From: Microglena sp. YARC
Taxonomy: Eukaryota; Chlorophyta; Chlorophyceae; Chlamydomonadales; Chlamydomonadaceae
Length of the DNA stretch: 64,000 nt
Direction of reading: 5' to 3'
Assembly (NCBI GenBank): GCA_022414725.1
Contig: CM039462.1
Location: 132,191,891 to 132,255,890 of the forward strand
A model generated the notes under the pieces. It saw nothing but the letters and a program-made list of their open reading frames with translations. It searched no databases and had not been told where the DNA came from. The translations under genes were made by a program, and so were the position numbers. This document shows positions 1 through 13,000 of this stretch, in pieces. Within the stretch, counting starts at the first letter, position 1. The number at the start of each line of letters is the position of its first letter.

Positions 1-246
1 GGTTGGGTGGTTGGGTTGGGTTGAGCGGAGGGAAATGGTGGGTAGATATCCAATATCATAGGATCAGATCCAATAAAACCTATCAGCCTGTCAGGCTGCC
101 AGCATCAGATGTCAAATACACTGCATTGGTGCAGTTTGCGGGTTCCCGACAACAACGTATTTCCCGCAGAGGTTGAGAGCTCGAAACCCTGCAGGAGCAT
201 ATTTCACAGACACAGGTTAAGGCAAAGCGAAGTTCAAGAAATAAAT

Positions 247-312
247 AGTTCGCCTTATAACGAGGCGTGAGGTTGAGGGGCCAGCCCATTTGCTTGTACT
301 GGGGCCAACCAA
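247..312 (-). mobile_element. R1 short dispersed element (TTTA-tailed, SINE-like), family entry
   Basis: One copy of a family of about 75-90 bp. In its forward sense it holds the core GCAAGCAAACGGGCTGGCC, then a CCTCAACCTCACGCCTCG segment, an AAGGCGTA segment and a (TTTA)n tail. Other copies, forward: 3289-3370, 3831-3915, 18772-18890, 41997-42080, 47738-47815, 48900-48975, 61850-61925, 63605-63690. Reverse: 24418-24485, 27025-27110, 40070-40170, 46000-46105, and a run of five at 48030-48490. The A-rich simple tail and short length suggest a SINE-like retroposon, but I see no clear pol III A and B boxes in it. Boundaries are approximate. Confidence 0.7.
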
Positions 313-552
313 CAAAAAACATTGTTTATAACAAAGCAGGTACGTTCATTCTGCCTGCCAAGGTAAGGCACGTTTTTTTTGTTTGTGAGACGCGTCGCCA
401 TTCCATTTTTGTTGTTGTGCATGGCGACGCATGTGCCCGGCTAAACTAGTCAGAAAGCCCCCCCGAACCTCTTGGGCTGCATGCTTTGCGAGATTCGGCG
501 GGCAGCGCGTCGCTCTGGGGTCGCAACGAGTCGCTCAATTTGCGACGTGTCA

Positions 553-705
553 CACGGAAAAAAAGAGTGACAGCATGCAGGCTGATGGACCATGTAATCC
601 AACCAAAAAAAGAGTGACAGCATGCAGGCTGATGGACCATGCAATCCAACCGAAAAAAAGAGTGACAGCATGCAGGCTGATGGACCATATAATCCAACCG
701 GAGCT
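553..705. repeat. Tandem 44-bp repeat, three copies
   Basis: Three successive units share GTGACAGCATGCAGGCTGAT followed by GGACCAT and an AATCCAACC segment. Related single copies of the same motif (a gacg-gtgagcagcc...ggctggagcc-atgtaa-caa block) lie at about 20545-20600, 22752-22830, 23090-23140 and 25246-25300, so this is a dispersed repeat that became tandem here. Confidence 0.7.
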
Positions 706-819
706 TACCCTAGTTGAGCTCAGGGCTATGGTCTGAACAGGATGAATACCTGAAATACCTGAAATAACTACGAAAAATACCTGAACAGGAGGAATACCTG
801 AAATAACTACGAAAACGTA

Positions 820-1160
820 ACGCGCTTAAGTGTCCGCGGTCGCTGTCAACCGCCATGGTAGCTTTGTCCAGGTAAAGTAGCAGCCCGTTATCTACCGCCG
901 TAAGACGGGCTCCCTTAATACCACGCCCCACCAGGCGTTATCATTACTCATTACCTGCTGGGGAAGGTGCTTGCGTTCCAGAGAGACCCTGATCCCTGTG
1001 ACCTGTAGGGAGAAGCATAGTGACCATGGTAGCTTTGTCCCTACCGTGTCAAGCTTAAAATAGCAGGCCGTTATCTACCGCCGCAAGATGAGGATCCCTT
1101 AATACCACGCCCCACCAGGCGCTTTCATTACTCACTACTCATTACCTGCTGGGGGAGGTG
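820..1160 (+). mobile_element. Two body copies of the R2 tRNA-related SINE
   Basis: Two successive copies (about 825-960 and 1022-1160) of the R2 body: ACCGCCATGGTAGCTTTGTC, a GTTATCTACCGCCG segment, and ACCACGCCCCACCAGGCG at the 3' side. Both lack the tRNA-like head seen in the complete copy at 42095-42292. They lie in the stretch to the left of the last visible AP-2 alpha exon. Confidence 0.65.
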
Positions 1161-1329
1161 CTTGCGTTCCAGTGAGAGACCCTGATCCCTGGGAGCCGTA
1201 GGGAGCAGCGTAGGGAGCAGCTCGTGAGGACACGAGAGACTCAGACAGCAGGTCAGATAGGGTATCCACTGGGTTGTGGTTGGCGGCTGGGGGCGGACAA
1301 GAGATAAAGGCTGGGAGAGGGTCGTATCC

Positions 1330-2400
1330 TGCAGTTCGTGTTGGGTTAGGTTGGGGTGAGTTTGGTTGGTTTGGGTGAGTTTGGTTGGGGTGAGTTGGGT
1401 TTGGTTGGGTGAGTTGGGATGGGTGAATTTGGTTTGGTTGGGTGAGTTTTGTTGGGGCGGGTGAGTTTGGTTGGGGTGAGGTGAATCGGGGTGGGGGTGG
1501 GTTGGGATGGGTTCATTTGGGAAGGGATGGGTTGAATTGGGTTGGGTTGGGATGGGTTGAGTTGGGTTGGGATGGGTTAAGTTGGGTTGGGTTGAGTTGG
1601 GCTGGGGTGAGTTGAGTTTGGTTGGGTTGAGGTGAATTGGGTTGGGTTGGATAAGGTTGGGGTGAGTTGGGATGGATTGAAGTGACATGGGGTGAGTTGG
1701 GTTGGGGTGAGTTGGGTTGGGATGAGTTGGGTTGGGTTGGGTTGAGGTGAATTGAAGTGACATGGGGTGAGTTGTGTTGGGGTGAGTTGGGTCGGAGTGA
1801 GTTGTGTTGTGTTGTGTTGAGGTGAATTGGGTTGGGTTGGGTTGGGTTGGGTTGGCTGAGGTTGGGGTTGGGGTGAGTTGGGATGGGTTGAATTGACATG
1901 GGGTGAGTTGGGTTGGGGTGAGTTGGGTCAGGTTAGGTTGAAGTGACTTGGGGTGAGTTGGTTAGGTTTGGTTTGGTTTGAGGTGAGCTTGGTTGGCTTG
2001 GGGTGAGTTGGGGTGAGTTGGGTTGGCTTGGGTTGGCTTGGGGTGAGATGGGTTGGGGTGAGTTGGGTTGGGGTGAGTTGGGTTGGGGTGAGTTGGGTTG
2101 GGGTGAGTTGGGTTGGGGTGAGTTGGGTTGGGTTGGGTTGAGTTGGGCTGGGATGAGTTGGGTTGGGTTGGGGTGAGATGGGTTGGGATGAGTTGGGTTG
2201 GGATGAGTTGGGTTGGGATGAGTTGTTTTGGGATGAGTTGGGTTGGTTTGGGGTGAGTTAGTTTGGGGTGAGTTGGTTTGGGTTAGGTTGAAGTGACTTG
2301 GGGTAAGTTGGGTTGGTTTGGGTTGGTTTGGGTTAGTTTGGGTTGGTTTGGGGCGAGTTGGTTTCGGATGGGTAGAGTTGGGCTAGGGTGACCTGGGTCA
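1330..2400. repeat. G/T-rich minisatellite (GGGTTGGGTTGA-type)
   Basis: About 1.07 kb of interleaved GGGTTGGG, GGTTGAG and GGGGTGAG units, almost free of C on the plus strand. Long open frames rich in Pro, Asn and Thr on the minus strand come from the repeat and are not genes. GGG runs spaced by two to four bases could form G-quadruplexes. The unit differs from the TTTAGGG-type tracts elsewhere, so I do not read it as telomere. Confidence 0.85.
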
Positions 2401-2535
2401 GGAAGGTGCACCATATATGCACCATAGGTACCATAGGTACATGATACTGTGGTGTGGCAAATGTAAACATACTCTTTTGAGCCATGTGGGCAGGGCCATG
2501 AGCCCATGACAATGGTGCAATGGAATGAATCCAAA

Positions 2536-2803
2536 CCACTATTTTTTCTTTCCGGCTTGCTGTACCACCAGCAACAGCTTCCAGGCAGCTCCCTGAGATT
2601 GCCCCTGGACCAAACCCAAAGATTCCAGGAAAGCTGACGATATCGGCACACAGGTGCCTAGGTTACTTAAGGTTTGGATGAGGAGAGAGCCCAGGGAGCT
2701 GCCTAGAAGCTGCTACAGGTGCCTATGTTACATAAGGTTTGGATGAAGAGAGAGCCCAGGGAGCTGCCTAGAAGCTGCTGCTCGTTGCTTAAAAGGAAAA
2801 CCA
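2536..2803. mobile_element. R3 foldback MITE-like element, family entry
   Basis: The left arm reads TTTTTTCTTTCCGGCTTGCT...CAGCTTCCAGGCAGCTCCC, and the right arm returns as its complement (GGGAGCTGCCTAGAAGCTGC then TTGCTTAAAAGGAAAA). This copy has its right arm duplicated inside (about 2660-2780). Other copies: 15806-16014, 17478-17672, 19936-20136, 23996-24212, 26192-26393, 26790-26996, 28357-28555, 29720-29876 (weak), 49299-49503, 49659-49835. Most are about 200 bp, with outer ends of CATAG or CACTG type and a semi-conserved middle (ccagccactgggct, aggtgcactagg). It has no coding capacity, so it would be a non-autonomous DNA element. Confidence 0.75.
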
Positions 2804-2825
2804 AGACCCAAACCAGAAGAAGGAA

Positions 2826-3285
2826 CTCGACAGGAGCTTCTGGTGGTCGCATAGAGGATAATCAAAGGAGGTACAGATTCCTGGCTTGGGTGGGGGCGCC
2901 GGAAGTGGAGGGTGGGACAACTATTTGTCAAACACTAGATCACCCTCCCATCCCCCTGCTCAGACTCCCCCTACCCCTGCTTGCTCTCCACCTCCCTGCA
3001 CATAACTATTTGTTGGGCAATGGTACACCCACCCACCAACCCACCTGCACCCACCCACCCGCTCAGACTCCCCCTCACCCTGCTTGCTCTCCACCTCCCA
3101 GCACATAACTATTTGTTGGGCACTGGTAAACCCACCCACCAACCCACCTGCACCCACCCACCCGCTCAGACTCCCCCTCACCCTGCTTGCTCTCCACCTC
3201 CCAAGAAGGTACAGATTCCTGCCTTGGGTGGGGGTGCTGGAAGTGGAGGGTAGGACAACTATTTGTCAGACGCCGGTTCACCCTC
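2826..3285 (-). repeat. Decayed echoes of AP-2 alpha exon 13 edge
   Basis: Segments at about 2868-2935 and 3205-3280 resemble the 3' end of exon 13 and its clearer copy at 3664-3782. They share a run of the type ACAGATTCCTGGCTTGGGTG followed by a GGAAGTGGAGGG block and GACAACTATTTGTCA. They are separated by CCACCCA-rich simple sequence (2990-3200). Reading frame and donor are not preserved. Confidence 0.55.
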
Positions 3286-3399
3286 CCACACTGGTGGTTG
3301 GACCCAGCGCAAGCAAACTGTCTGGTCCCCTCAACCTAATGCCTCGTTGTAAGGCGTACAATTGATATATTTTATTCATACCCTCCCACCCACCTGCTT

Positions 3400-3640
3400 G
3401 CTCTCCACCTTCCCGCAAGCAACTAGGTGTTGGATACTAGTACACCCACCCACTGACCCCCCTGCATCCACCCACCCGCTCCAACCCCCCTGCATCCACC
3501 CACCCGCTAGGACCCCCCTTCCCCCTTGCATGCACTCAAAAATAAATCCTAAACCTCCCAGCACAGGACAATTTGTCAGACACTGGTACACCCACTAACC
3601 AACCCACCTACACCCAGCGACCCACCTGCTCCGCCCCCCC
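3400..3640. repeat. C-rich simple sequence
   Basis: CCACCCACC/CCCCCCTGCATCCA units. I see no gene and no splice-like edge here. It probably belongs to the AP-2 alpha intron or 3' region. Confidence 0.6.
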
Positions 3641-3663
3641 TCCCTGAACAAGACATGCCTAAC

Positions 3664-3782
3664 AGCAACCAACCCAAACCACCCTTGTGAACTCACCCGG
3701 AGAAACTCGCGGTTGCATAGAGTCGAAGCCGAGGGGGTCCAGACTCCTTGCTTGGACGGGGGCACTGGCAGTGGAGGGGCAG
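3664..3782 (-). repeat. Echo of AP-2 alpha exon 13 3' edge
   Basis: On the minus strand this repeats the end of exon 13: a CTCGGCTTCGACTC block, then CTCCGGGTGAGTTCAC, which keeps a GT donor. It also repeats the downstream intron tract, the complement of CAACCAACCCAAACCACCCTTGTG. The genuine edge is at 4039. The copy is diverged (LGFDSM is kept; the following residues change). Confidence 0.8.
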
Positions 3783-4038
3783 GACAACTTTATGAATGAC
3801 ACTGGTATACCCTCCCATCAACCTTGCTTTGCTTTGGTGGTTGGCCTCAGTGTAAGCAAACGGGCTGGCCTCCTCATCTTCACTCATCGAAATAAGGCGT
3901 ACCATTTTTATATTTATTTACACCCTCCCACCTGCCCTCCCCCCCACCACCACCACCACCACCACCACAACAACACACACACACAAAAACACACACAGGC
4001 ACACCTGCAACCAACCCAACCCACCCTTGTGCACTCAC

Positions 4039-7000
4039 CTGGAGAACCTGGTACAGGCATGGAGTCGAAGCCGAGGAGATCCATACTCCTGGCTTGGACG
4101 GGGGGACTGGCAGTGGGAGGCGCCACGAGAAACTGTCCGCTTGGGGCGCTGGTAATAGCATCCCCGTTAGTTCCCACACTAAGTGAGGCAGTATCCTCGG
4201 CGTAGGTTCCTTCTAGCTTCTGCAGCTGCCGCAAGACGGTGGACTCGCGCTCGGGCCACTTGGGCATGGGCAGGAAGAAGTTGGAAGCTGCTTCTTGGGG
4301 TCTAGCAGCTAGAGCCATGTACTCCGTAGCGCGCTGCTGCAGCTCGGAGTCCATGTACTTCTTGTACCGCTCGAATAGTTGGTCGACTTCTGCCTTGAGC
4401 TCTTGGTTGTGAGGGTCCAGCAGGTAGATCTGACGGGGTACAGGCCAGGGCAAGGGTTTAGGGTTTAGAGTCAACCCTGCACAACCAGGGCATGGACAAA
4501 GCCAGGGCATGGACAAGGGTTTAGGGTAAACCCTAAAAACGAATGCCTTGAGCTCTTGGTTGTGAGGGTCTAGCAGGTGGATCTGACGGGGTACAGGCCA
4601 GGGCAAAGGTTTAGGGTTTATGATTAAATTATAGGTAACAGTCACAGAATACAAGTCATGTGCAGCGTCGCAAGCGACGCGGAAAATTGGCGGAGTGTGT
4701 TGGCAACGGAACGAAAGGTGGCAACGATGGAGCTGACCGAGGCAAGTTGGTTATGCCACCGTTGCCTGACGCGTCAGGCTTCAAAAACAAATCCGGTCGG
4801 ACAAACGGACAAATGGGTGAACATGGAGGCTCCCTCTCCCTTCAATAGGGGGCTCCGCCAACAATGGATACATGATTTCGGGTGAACTATGTGAGTCGCA
4901 CAAAACTCATTGGCGGAGGTTGAATTTATTCATTCATGAGTCATTCAATATTCAATGAGTCATTCATGATTCAATTTGAGAATGAATGATGATTCCTCCG
5001 CCAACAATGGATACATGATTTGACAACCACCTTAATGAGTGATGTGAGCAGCAGACCCTTGGCTTGTACAGAGACAACTGGGAACTGGGTGTACAGCAGT
5101 GTCGAAAGTTTGACCTGAAAAAGACCAGGTACCAAGTACAAAGAAACAACGAATAGATGAGATGACAATCATCAAGATGAATGATGTGAGCAGCAGACCC
5201 TTGGTTTGTACAGAAGCGGCTGGGAACTAGTTTTGTACTAAGTACCTCAAATATTGAAATTGTTAAAAATCTGACCATTCTGTGGAAGAATTGTTGTAAG
5301 TTTTGCCTGAAGAAGACGAGGTACCAAGTACAAAAAACAATGAATAAATGAGATGGTAATCACCTTGATGAGTGATGTGAGCAACAGACCCTTGGTTTGC
5401 ACGGGGGCGGCTGGAAACTAGTTTTGAACTTGGTACCTCAAATTTTGCCTCAAATTCTGATCTTTCTTGGGGGAAATTGTCGAAAGTTTGACCTGAAGAA
5501 GACGACGCACCAAGTATAAAAAAAAAAACGAATAAATGAGATGGTAATCACCTTGATGAGTGATGCGAGCAACAGACCCTTGGTTTGCACCGGGGCGGCT
5601 GGGAACTAGTTTTGTACTTGGTACCTCGAATTTTGCCTCAAACTCCAATCATTCTTGGGGGAAATTGTCAAAAGTTTGACCTGAAAAAGACGAGGTACCA
5701 AGTACAACAACGAACGACATACCAAGTACCTCAAATTTTGCCTCAACTTCTGCTCATTCTCGGGGGAAATTGTCGAAAGTTTGACCTGAAAAAGACGAGG
5801 TACAAAGTACAACAACGAACGATGTACCAAGTACCTCAAATTCTGCTCATTCTTGGGGGAAATTGTCGAAAGTTTGACCTGAAAAAGACGAGGTACAAAG
5901 TACAACAACGAACGACGTACCAAGTACCTCAAATTCTGATCATTCTTGGGGGAAATTGTCGAAAGTTTGACCTGAAAAAGACGAGGTACTAAGTACAACA
6001 ACGAACGACGTACCAAGTACCTCAAATTCTGATCATTCTTGGGGGAAATTGTCGAAAGTTTGACCTGAAAAAGACGAGGTACAAAGTACAAAAAATAAAA
6101 TGAATAAATCACTTGACAATCACCTTGATGAATGACGTGAGCAACAGACCCTTGGTTTGTACGGAAGCGGCTGGGAACTGGGTGTACAGCAGCTTGAATT
6201 GGTTCATGGGGGGGGTCTCTGCTTGTATTTGTCGACCAAACTCTCCGAGGATGTAGGCTGAGGCGCACACCAAGGACTGAGTGATAACATGAGAATGGCG
6301 CAGGAGTCAGGAGTGGCTTGGTGGATGACAGGACAACAGATGTGTATGTGTGTGTGCCAGGTTTTTTTAGCTGCGAAATTTTGCATTATGCGATAAAACC
6401 CATCGCTTCCGGGATCGGCCCTGCGAATGAGCATGGCACAGGAGTCAGGAGTGGCATGGTGGATGACAGGACAACAGATGTGTGTGTTTGTGTGTGTGTT
6501 TGTGTGTGTGTTTCTGTGTGTGTGTTCGTGTGTGCGTGTGTGTTTTGTGTGTGTGTTTGTGTGTGATTGTGTTAGTGTGTTTGTGTGTGTGTTTGTGCAT
6601 GGGTGTGCGTGTTAATGTGCGCTTGCGTGTGTTTGTGTTGTTGTGTGTGTTCGTGTGTTGGGGGGGTCAGGGAGGGTATGTGTGACTCAAAACCTGATAT
6701 ACAATACCTTGGATTGGTTCATGTGCAGTTGTTTCCCAGCTTTCTGTAGGTCCAGTTCAGTAGCAAAGTTTTGACGCTATAATGATTTCAGGATCGTGGC
6801 ATAGCACGGTATATAGGGCGGAGCACCATGGTGCTACATAAAGACACTGGTTCCTTTCCTTCAAAACAACCTTGCCTCTGGCCATGGGTCTCTCTCACCT
6901 TATGGTCTGCTCCTCGCTTGAGTTTCTCAATGTTGGTCAAAAAAGCAGCTAGAAGCAACAGAAAGGCTGCTGGGAGCACCATGGTGCTACATAAAGACAT

Positions 7001-10000
7001 TGGTTCCTTTCCTTCAAAACAACCTTGCCTCTGGCCATGGGTCTCTCTCACCTCATGGTCGGCTCCTCGCTTGAGTTTCTCAATGTGGGTCAAAAAAGCA
7101 ACTAGAAGCAACAGAAAGGCTGCAGGGAGCACCATGGTGCTACATAAAGACACTGGTTCCTTTCCTTCAAAACAACCTTGCATCTGGCCATGGGTCTCTC
7201 TCACCTCATGGTCGGCTCCTCGCTTGAGTTTCTCGACAACATTGGTGGCGGCGTACTTCTGCATCGCCTCGTTGTTGCTAACCAGCTGTACCACCCTGTG
7301 CCAAATCTCGTTACTCACGAAGTCACCAGCTCGCTCCAGTAGCTCAAGGATGACGTCCACATACCTGATGATGATGATGATGATGATGATGATGGTGATG
7401 ATGATAATATGATGATGATGACAGTAATGATGGTGATGATGATGATGGTGCTGATGATGGTGATGATGATGATGATGGTGATATGGTGATGACGGTGCTG
7501 ATGATGGTTATGATGCTGATGCTGATGATGGTGCTGATGCTGATGATGGTGCTGATGATGATGGTGCTGATGGTGATGATGAGACGATGATGATGATGAT
7601 GATTATCATGGTGATGATGGTGGTGGTGGTGGTGACGACGACGATGATGATGATGGTGGTGGTGGTGATGATGGTGATGATGATAATGGTGATGATGGTG
7701 ATGATGGTGATGATGGTGGTGATGGTGATGATGATGGTGACGATGATGGTGGTGATGATGATGATTGTGATGATTGTGATGATGATGATGATGGTGGTGA
7801 TGGTGGTGATGATGGTGATGATGATGGTGGTGATGGTGATGATGATGAGAATGATGGTGATGATGGTGATGATGGTGATGATGGTGATGATGGTGACGAT
7901 GATGGTGGTGATGATGATGGTTACGATGCTCGCTCCAGAGGGGTGAGATGTATGACGTGAGATATGGAAGTTCATGTTTGATACCCAGACCGAGGGAATT
8001 TTTGCACGCCTCAGTTTATTTTTATGCATTTATGATATTTTAATTACTCTCATCGGGCTGAATTTCTCTCATAATCGTTCTCACCTCTGCACTTTGGATG
8101 CAAACGTATCTGCCAGGATAGCAGTCTTCAGCAGTCTTCAGGCTATAACTAGCGCTCATTACAGAATCATTTTTAGCGCTAAGCTCCCCCCCACCCCCCC
8201 CCCTCGAACCCTACATAATTGTACTCGCCTCTGCCCATATCAGTAAAATTTCAATATATTTCAGTCTATTCAGGCTTTAACTAGCGCTAATTATGGAATC
8301 ACTTGTAGTGCTAGCTAGAGCTATGAGCGCCAAGCTCCCCCCCACCCCACCCCCTTGAAACCATATATATTCGTACTCACCACTGCACGTTGGAGGCGAA
8401 CTTTTCTGCCAGGATAGCAGTCTTCAGCAATCTTCAGTCAATTTCAGTATATTCAGGCAATAACTAGCGCTAATTACGGAATCACTTTTAGCGCTACCTA
8501 GAGCTATTACCGCTAAGCCCCCCCCCTCCCCCCTCCCCCTTGAACCCAACAGATTTGTACTCACCACTGCACGTTGGATGCGAACTTCTCTGCCAGAATA
8601 GCAGTCTTCAGCACCAGCTCCTCACGAATTGAAAATTCTGCTGTCACCAAGTACTGCAGCAGCTCTCCCACAATCTTCAAACAGAAAAGGTACAAGCTGA
8701 TTAGCTTGGTGTACAATGCAGTCTGATTTGGGATAAGTGTGACGTAGCCAATATAAGTCGAGACTAGTTTAACCTAGCCCAGTCAAGTCTAGTCTAGGTA
8801 CTGCAGCAGCCCTCCAACAATCTTTAAACAGAATTCGTATCGGATTAGCTTGGTGAACTGGAGTTCAATGTAGTCTGATTTGAGATAAGTCTGACGTAGC
8901 CAAGATAAGCCTAGGTACTGCAGCAGCCCTCTAACAATCTTTGAGCATAACTCATATTGGATTAGCTTTGTGTACTGGAGTTCAATGCAGTCTGATTTGG
9001 GATAAGTGTGACGAAGGCAATATAAGTCGAGACTGGTTTAATCTAGCTCAGTCAAGTCTAGCCTAGGTACTGCAGCAGCCGTCCAACAATCTTTTAACAG
9101 AACTCGTATCGGATTAGCTTGGTGTACTGGAATTCAATGTAGTCTGATTTGGGTTTAGTCTGGCGTCGCCAAGATAAGTCGAGTACAGCAGCAGCCCTCC
9201 CACAACCTTCAAACAGAACTTGTATCGAAATTAGCTTGGTGTACTGGAGTTCAATGTAGTCTGATTTGGGATGAGTATACCGTGGCCAAGAAAATTCGAG
9301 TACAGCAGCAGCCCTCCCACAACCTTCAAACAGAACTTGTATCGAAATTAGCTTGGTGTACTGGAGTTCAATGTAGTCTGATTTGGGATGAGTATACCGT
9401 GGCCAAGATAAGTCGAGTACAGCAGCAGCCCTCCAACAATCTTCGAACAGAAAAGGTACAAGCAGATTAGCTCGGTGTGCTTTACTGTAGGCAAGCCTGC
9501 TTCAGGATTAGTCAGCGAGAGTGTACTTTACTCTTGTGCAGTCTAGTCCATTATGGTCAAGTCCAGTATAGTACAGTGTAGTAAATGTAGCGTAATCAAG
9601 TCCAGCCTAGTAAACTAGGTCTACTCAGATCAGCTCAAGTGAAGTCTAGTTTAATCAAGTCGAGTGAAGCACCTGTGGGGATTCGAACCTGGCAACTTCT
9701 TCCTTCTTTCTAGGAGTTCAACTGTTGAGCCATTCGTTGGAACGGGGATATGTCTTTTCTAGTCTAGTCTGGCAAAGTCTACTCTAGTCAGGTCAAGTGA
9801 AGTCTAGATGAGTCGAGTCGAGTGAAGTGGAGTCTTGTTGTACGTAGCATGGTCAAGTCAAGTCATGTCAAGTTGAGCTGAGCGAGGGCAAGTCGAGGCT
9901 AGTCTAATCTGGCTTCTCTGGTCTAGTCTGGCAAAGTCTAGTTTAGTCAAGTCTAGTCTGATCAGGTCAAGTGACGTCTAGTTTAGTCAAGTCCAGCGAA

Positions 10001-13000
10001 GTTGAGTCTTTGTTCTATGTAGCATGGTCAAGTCTAGTTGGGCCGAGTGAGGGCATGTCAAGGCTAGTCTAGTCTGGCTTCTTCTGGTCTAGTCTGGCAA
10101 AGTCTACTCGAATCAAGTCAAGTCAAGTATAAGTTACTCAAGTAAAGTGAAGTCGAGTCTTGTTCAACGTAGCATGGTCAAGTCCAATCATGTCATGTTG
10201 AGATGAGTGAGGGCAAGTCTAGTCTAGTATAATCTTGTTTTGTCTAGTCTAGACTAGTCTACTCTAGTCAGGTCAAGTGAAGTCTAGTTAAGTGAAGTCG
10301 AGTGCAGTGGAGTCTTGTTCTACGAAGCATGGTCAAGTCTAGTCATGTCTAGTTGGGCCGAGTGAGGGCAAGTCAAGGCTAGTCTAATCTGGCTTCATCT
10401 AGTCTAGTCTAGCCTAGTCTGGCAAAGTCTAGTCTGATCAGGTCAAGTGAAGTCTAGTTGAGTGAAGTCGAGTGCAGTGGAGTCTTGTTGTACGAAGCAT
10501 GGTCAAGTCTAGTCATGTCTAGTTGGGCCGAGTGAGGGCAAGTCAAGGCTAGTCTAATCTGGCTTCATCTAGTCTAGTCTAGCCTAGCCTAGTCTGGTAA
10601 AGTCTACTCTGATCAGGTCAAGTGAAGTCTAGTTGAGTCAAGTCAAGTCGAAGTTGAGTCTTGTTCTATGTAGCATGTTCAAGTCTAGTTGGGCCGAGTG
10701 AGAATATGTTGAGGCTAGTCTAGTCTGGCTTCTTCTGGGCTAGTACGGCAAAGACTACTCTAGTCAGGTCAAGTGAAGTCTAGTTAAGCCAAGTCAAGTG
10801 AAGATGAGTCGTGTGGTTTGTAGCATGGTCAAGTCTAGACTCATCTTGCCTCGTCTTGTCATGAGTAGATTAAGTCAATTTAGCAACTTCTGTTCAGACT
10901 TCATCAGAGCTCTTTCCCCCCAGTTACAATCGCTACCAGTTACCAGTTACCAGCTACCAGCTACCAGCTACCAGTTACCAGCTACCAGTTACAATCGCTA
11001 CCTGGGACCCTGTTTTGTGCAAACCTTCCACTACCATGAGACTTGAATCTTGGCCCTTCCCCAGAACCCCCCGGGCCAGCACTTTGGCCCCCCTATCCAA
11101 ATCACTACCAGAAGCCCAACCTTGAAAGACACCAAATCCCTGATCGCTACCAGAAGACCCCCTTTCTGAAACGACAAATTAACTCGGGGTGTCATGATGC
11201 GCTTGTCGTTCGGACTTGCCTTGCAAGCTAAAACACCTGATGTACGGTGCTCAATACACACACACATGCAAACACCCATACACAGAAACCAAGAAAGCAA
11301 AAATCAAGCTGTGCCATTGGACCCCACTCCACCTCACCCATACACAGACACCAAGAAAGCAAAAATCAAGTTGTGTCATTGGAGCATACCTCTGCAGCAT
11401 TGCTGGAATCACACACTGTGAACGCCAAGTCGAGTGCACGGCGGCGGATTGAAATGTCAGGGTCCCTTAGTGCCTGGATCACGGTGACCTGGTGCTGACG
11501 AATGGCTCCCAGGATGTCGGGTAGCACAGACAGCCGTGACATGTTCTCCAACGCCAAGTACCTGGGATAGACAGGGAGCAAGGAGGGTGCCTGTCTGTCT
11601 GTGTGTCTGTCTGTGTATGCGTATCTGTGTCTCTGTCTGTGTATCTGTGTGTGTGCGTATGCGTGTTTGTGTATCTGCGTGTCTGACTGTCTGTGTATCT
11701 GTGTGTCTGTCTGTGTGTCTGACTGTCTGTGTGTCTGCGTATATATCTGTGTGTCTGTCTGTCTGTCTGTGTGTCTGTCTGTCTGTGTGTCTGTGTGTCT
11801 GTGTATCTGTGTGTCTGACTGTCTGTGTGTCTGACTGACTGTCTGTATGTGTGTGCCTGTGCAACTGTGTGTGTGTCTGTATGTGGACCTGTGTGTCTGT
11901 CTGTGTATTTGTGTGTGTGCCTGTGTGTCTGACTGGCTGACTGTCTGTATGTGTGCCTGTGTAACTGTGAGTGTATGCGTGTTTGTCTGGCTGACTGTCT
12001 GTGACTGTCTGTGTGTCTAACTGACCAGACACTCAGCACGGACAGCTGTGACATGGTCACTTATGCCAGGTACTGAAAAAGACAGGGGTCAAGGAGTGTG
12101 TGTGCCTGTCTCTCTGTGTGTCTCTCTATGTGTGTGTCTATGAGGCTGTCTGTGTGTTCGTCTGTATATCCGAGTGTCTGTCTGTGTGTTCTGACTGACT
12201 GTATGTATGCGTGTGCCTGTGTAACTGTGTGTTCGTGTGTGTCTGTGTGTATGACTGTCTCTTGCAGTCCACAGGTAGCTGAAGAGAATACCTGGCTTCT
12301 TAACCTCAAACTTCCAAGATACGTTGGTCGTTTTTTGCAGTTCACATGACTTGTCCAGTACGGTCCTTCACAAATGCTCCCACCACCCATTACTACTGCA
12401 CCTCACTTTAAGCTGGCCAGATTCAAGTGAAGTGCTCAGGCATCATGCACACTTCACCAACCCTCCTGCTCAAGGCCAGGCATCCTGCTCCCCACAACTG
12501 CACCCACCACCCATCGTCATTGCCCCTTACATCTGCTCCCATCACCCATCACCCCCCCCTCACAACTCTTCCTATCACCTATCAGCACCTCACCTATCAG
12601 CGCCTATCAGCACCTCACCTGATGTTGGCCTCATTTGACTCGAGGAAGGTGCTCAGGCACTACACATACTTCACCAACAGATCCCGCTCAATGTCATGCA
12701 CCCAGCCTCTCAACACTCTTCCCATCACCCATCACCCCCCCCCCCCCCACACACACACACACACACACAACGGCTCCCATCACTCATCAATCCATCATCA
12801 ATTCATCACCCCCCCCTCACAACTGCTCCCATCACCCATCATCACCCCCCCTCACAACTGCTCCCATCACCAATCACCTATCTGCACCTCACAACTGCTC
12901 CCATCACCCATCATCAATTCATCACCCCCCCTCACAACTGCTTCCATCACCCATCATCACCCCCCCTCACAACTGCTCCCATCACCCATCACCACTGCAC

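Noticed and set aside
1128..1763. Minus-strand frame rich in Pro-Asn-Pro-Thr
   Set aside because: Translation of the G/T-rich minisatellite; no domain, no splice context.
5028..5100. Possible alternative AP-2 alpha exon ([15 protein letters not shown])
   Set aside because: It is a partial copy of exon 12 without its own acceptor and 5' half; treated as an echo.
7508..8029. Poly-Ile/Thr and poly-Met/Val frames
   Set aside because: (GAT)n trinucleotide satellite in an AP-2 alpha intron.
11457..12060. Minus-strand Thr/His/Asp/Gln repeat proteins
   Set aside because: (GTCT)n microsatellite; they overlap AP-2 alpha exon 9 in the wrong frame.
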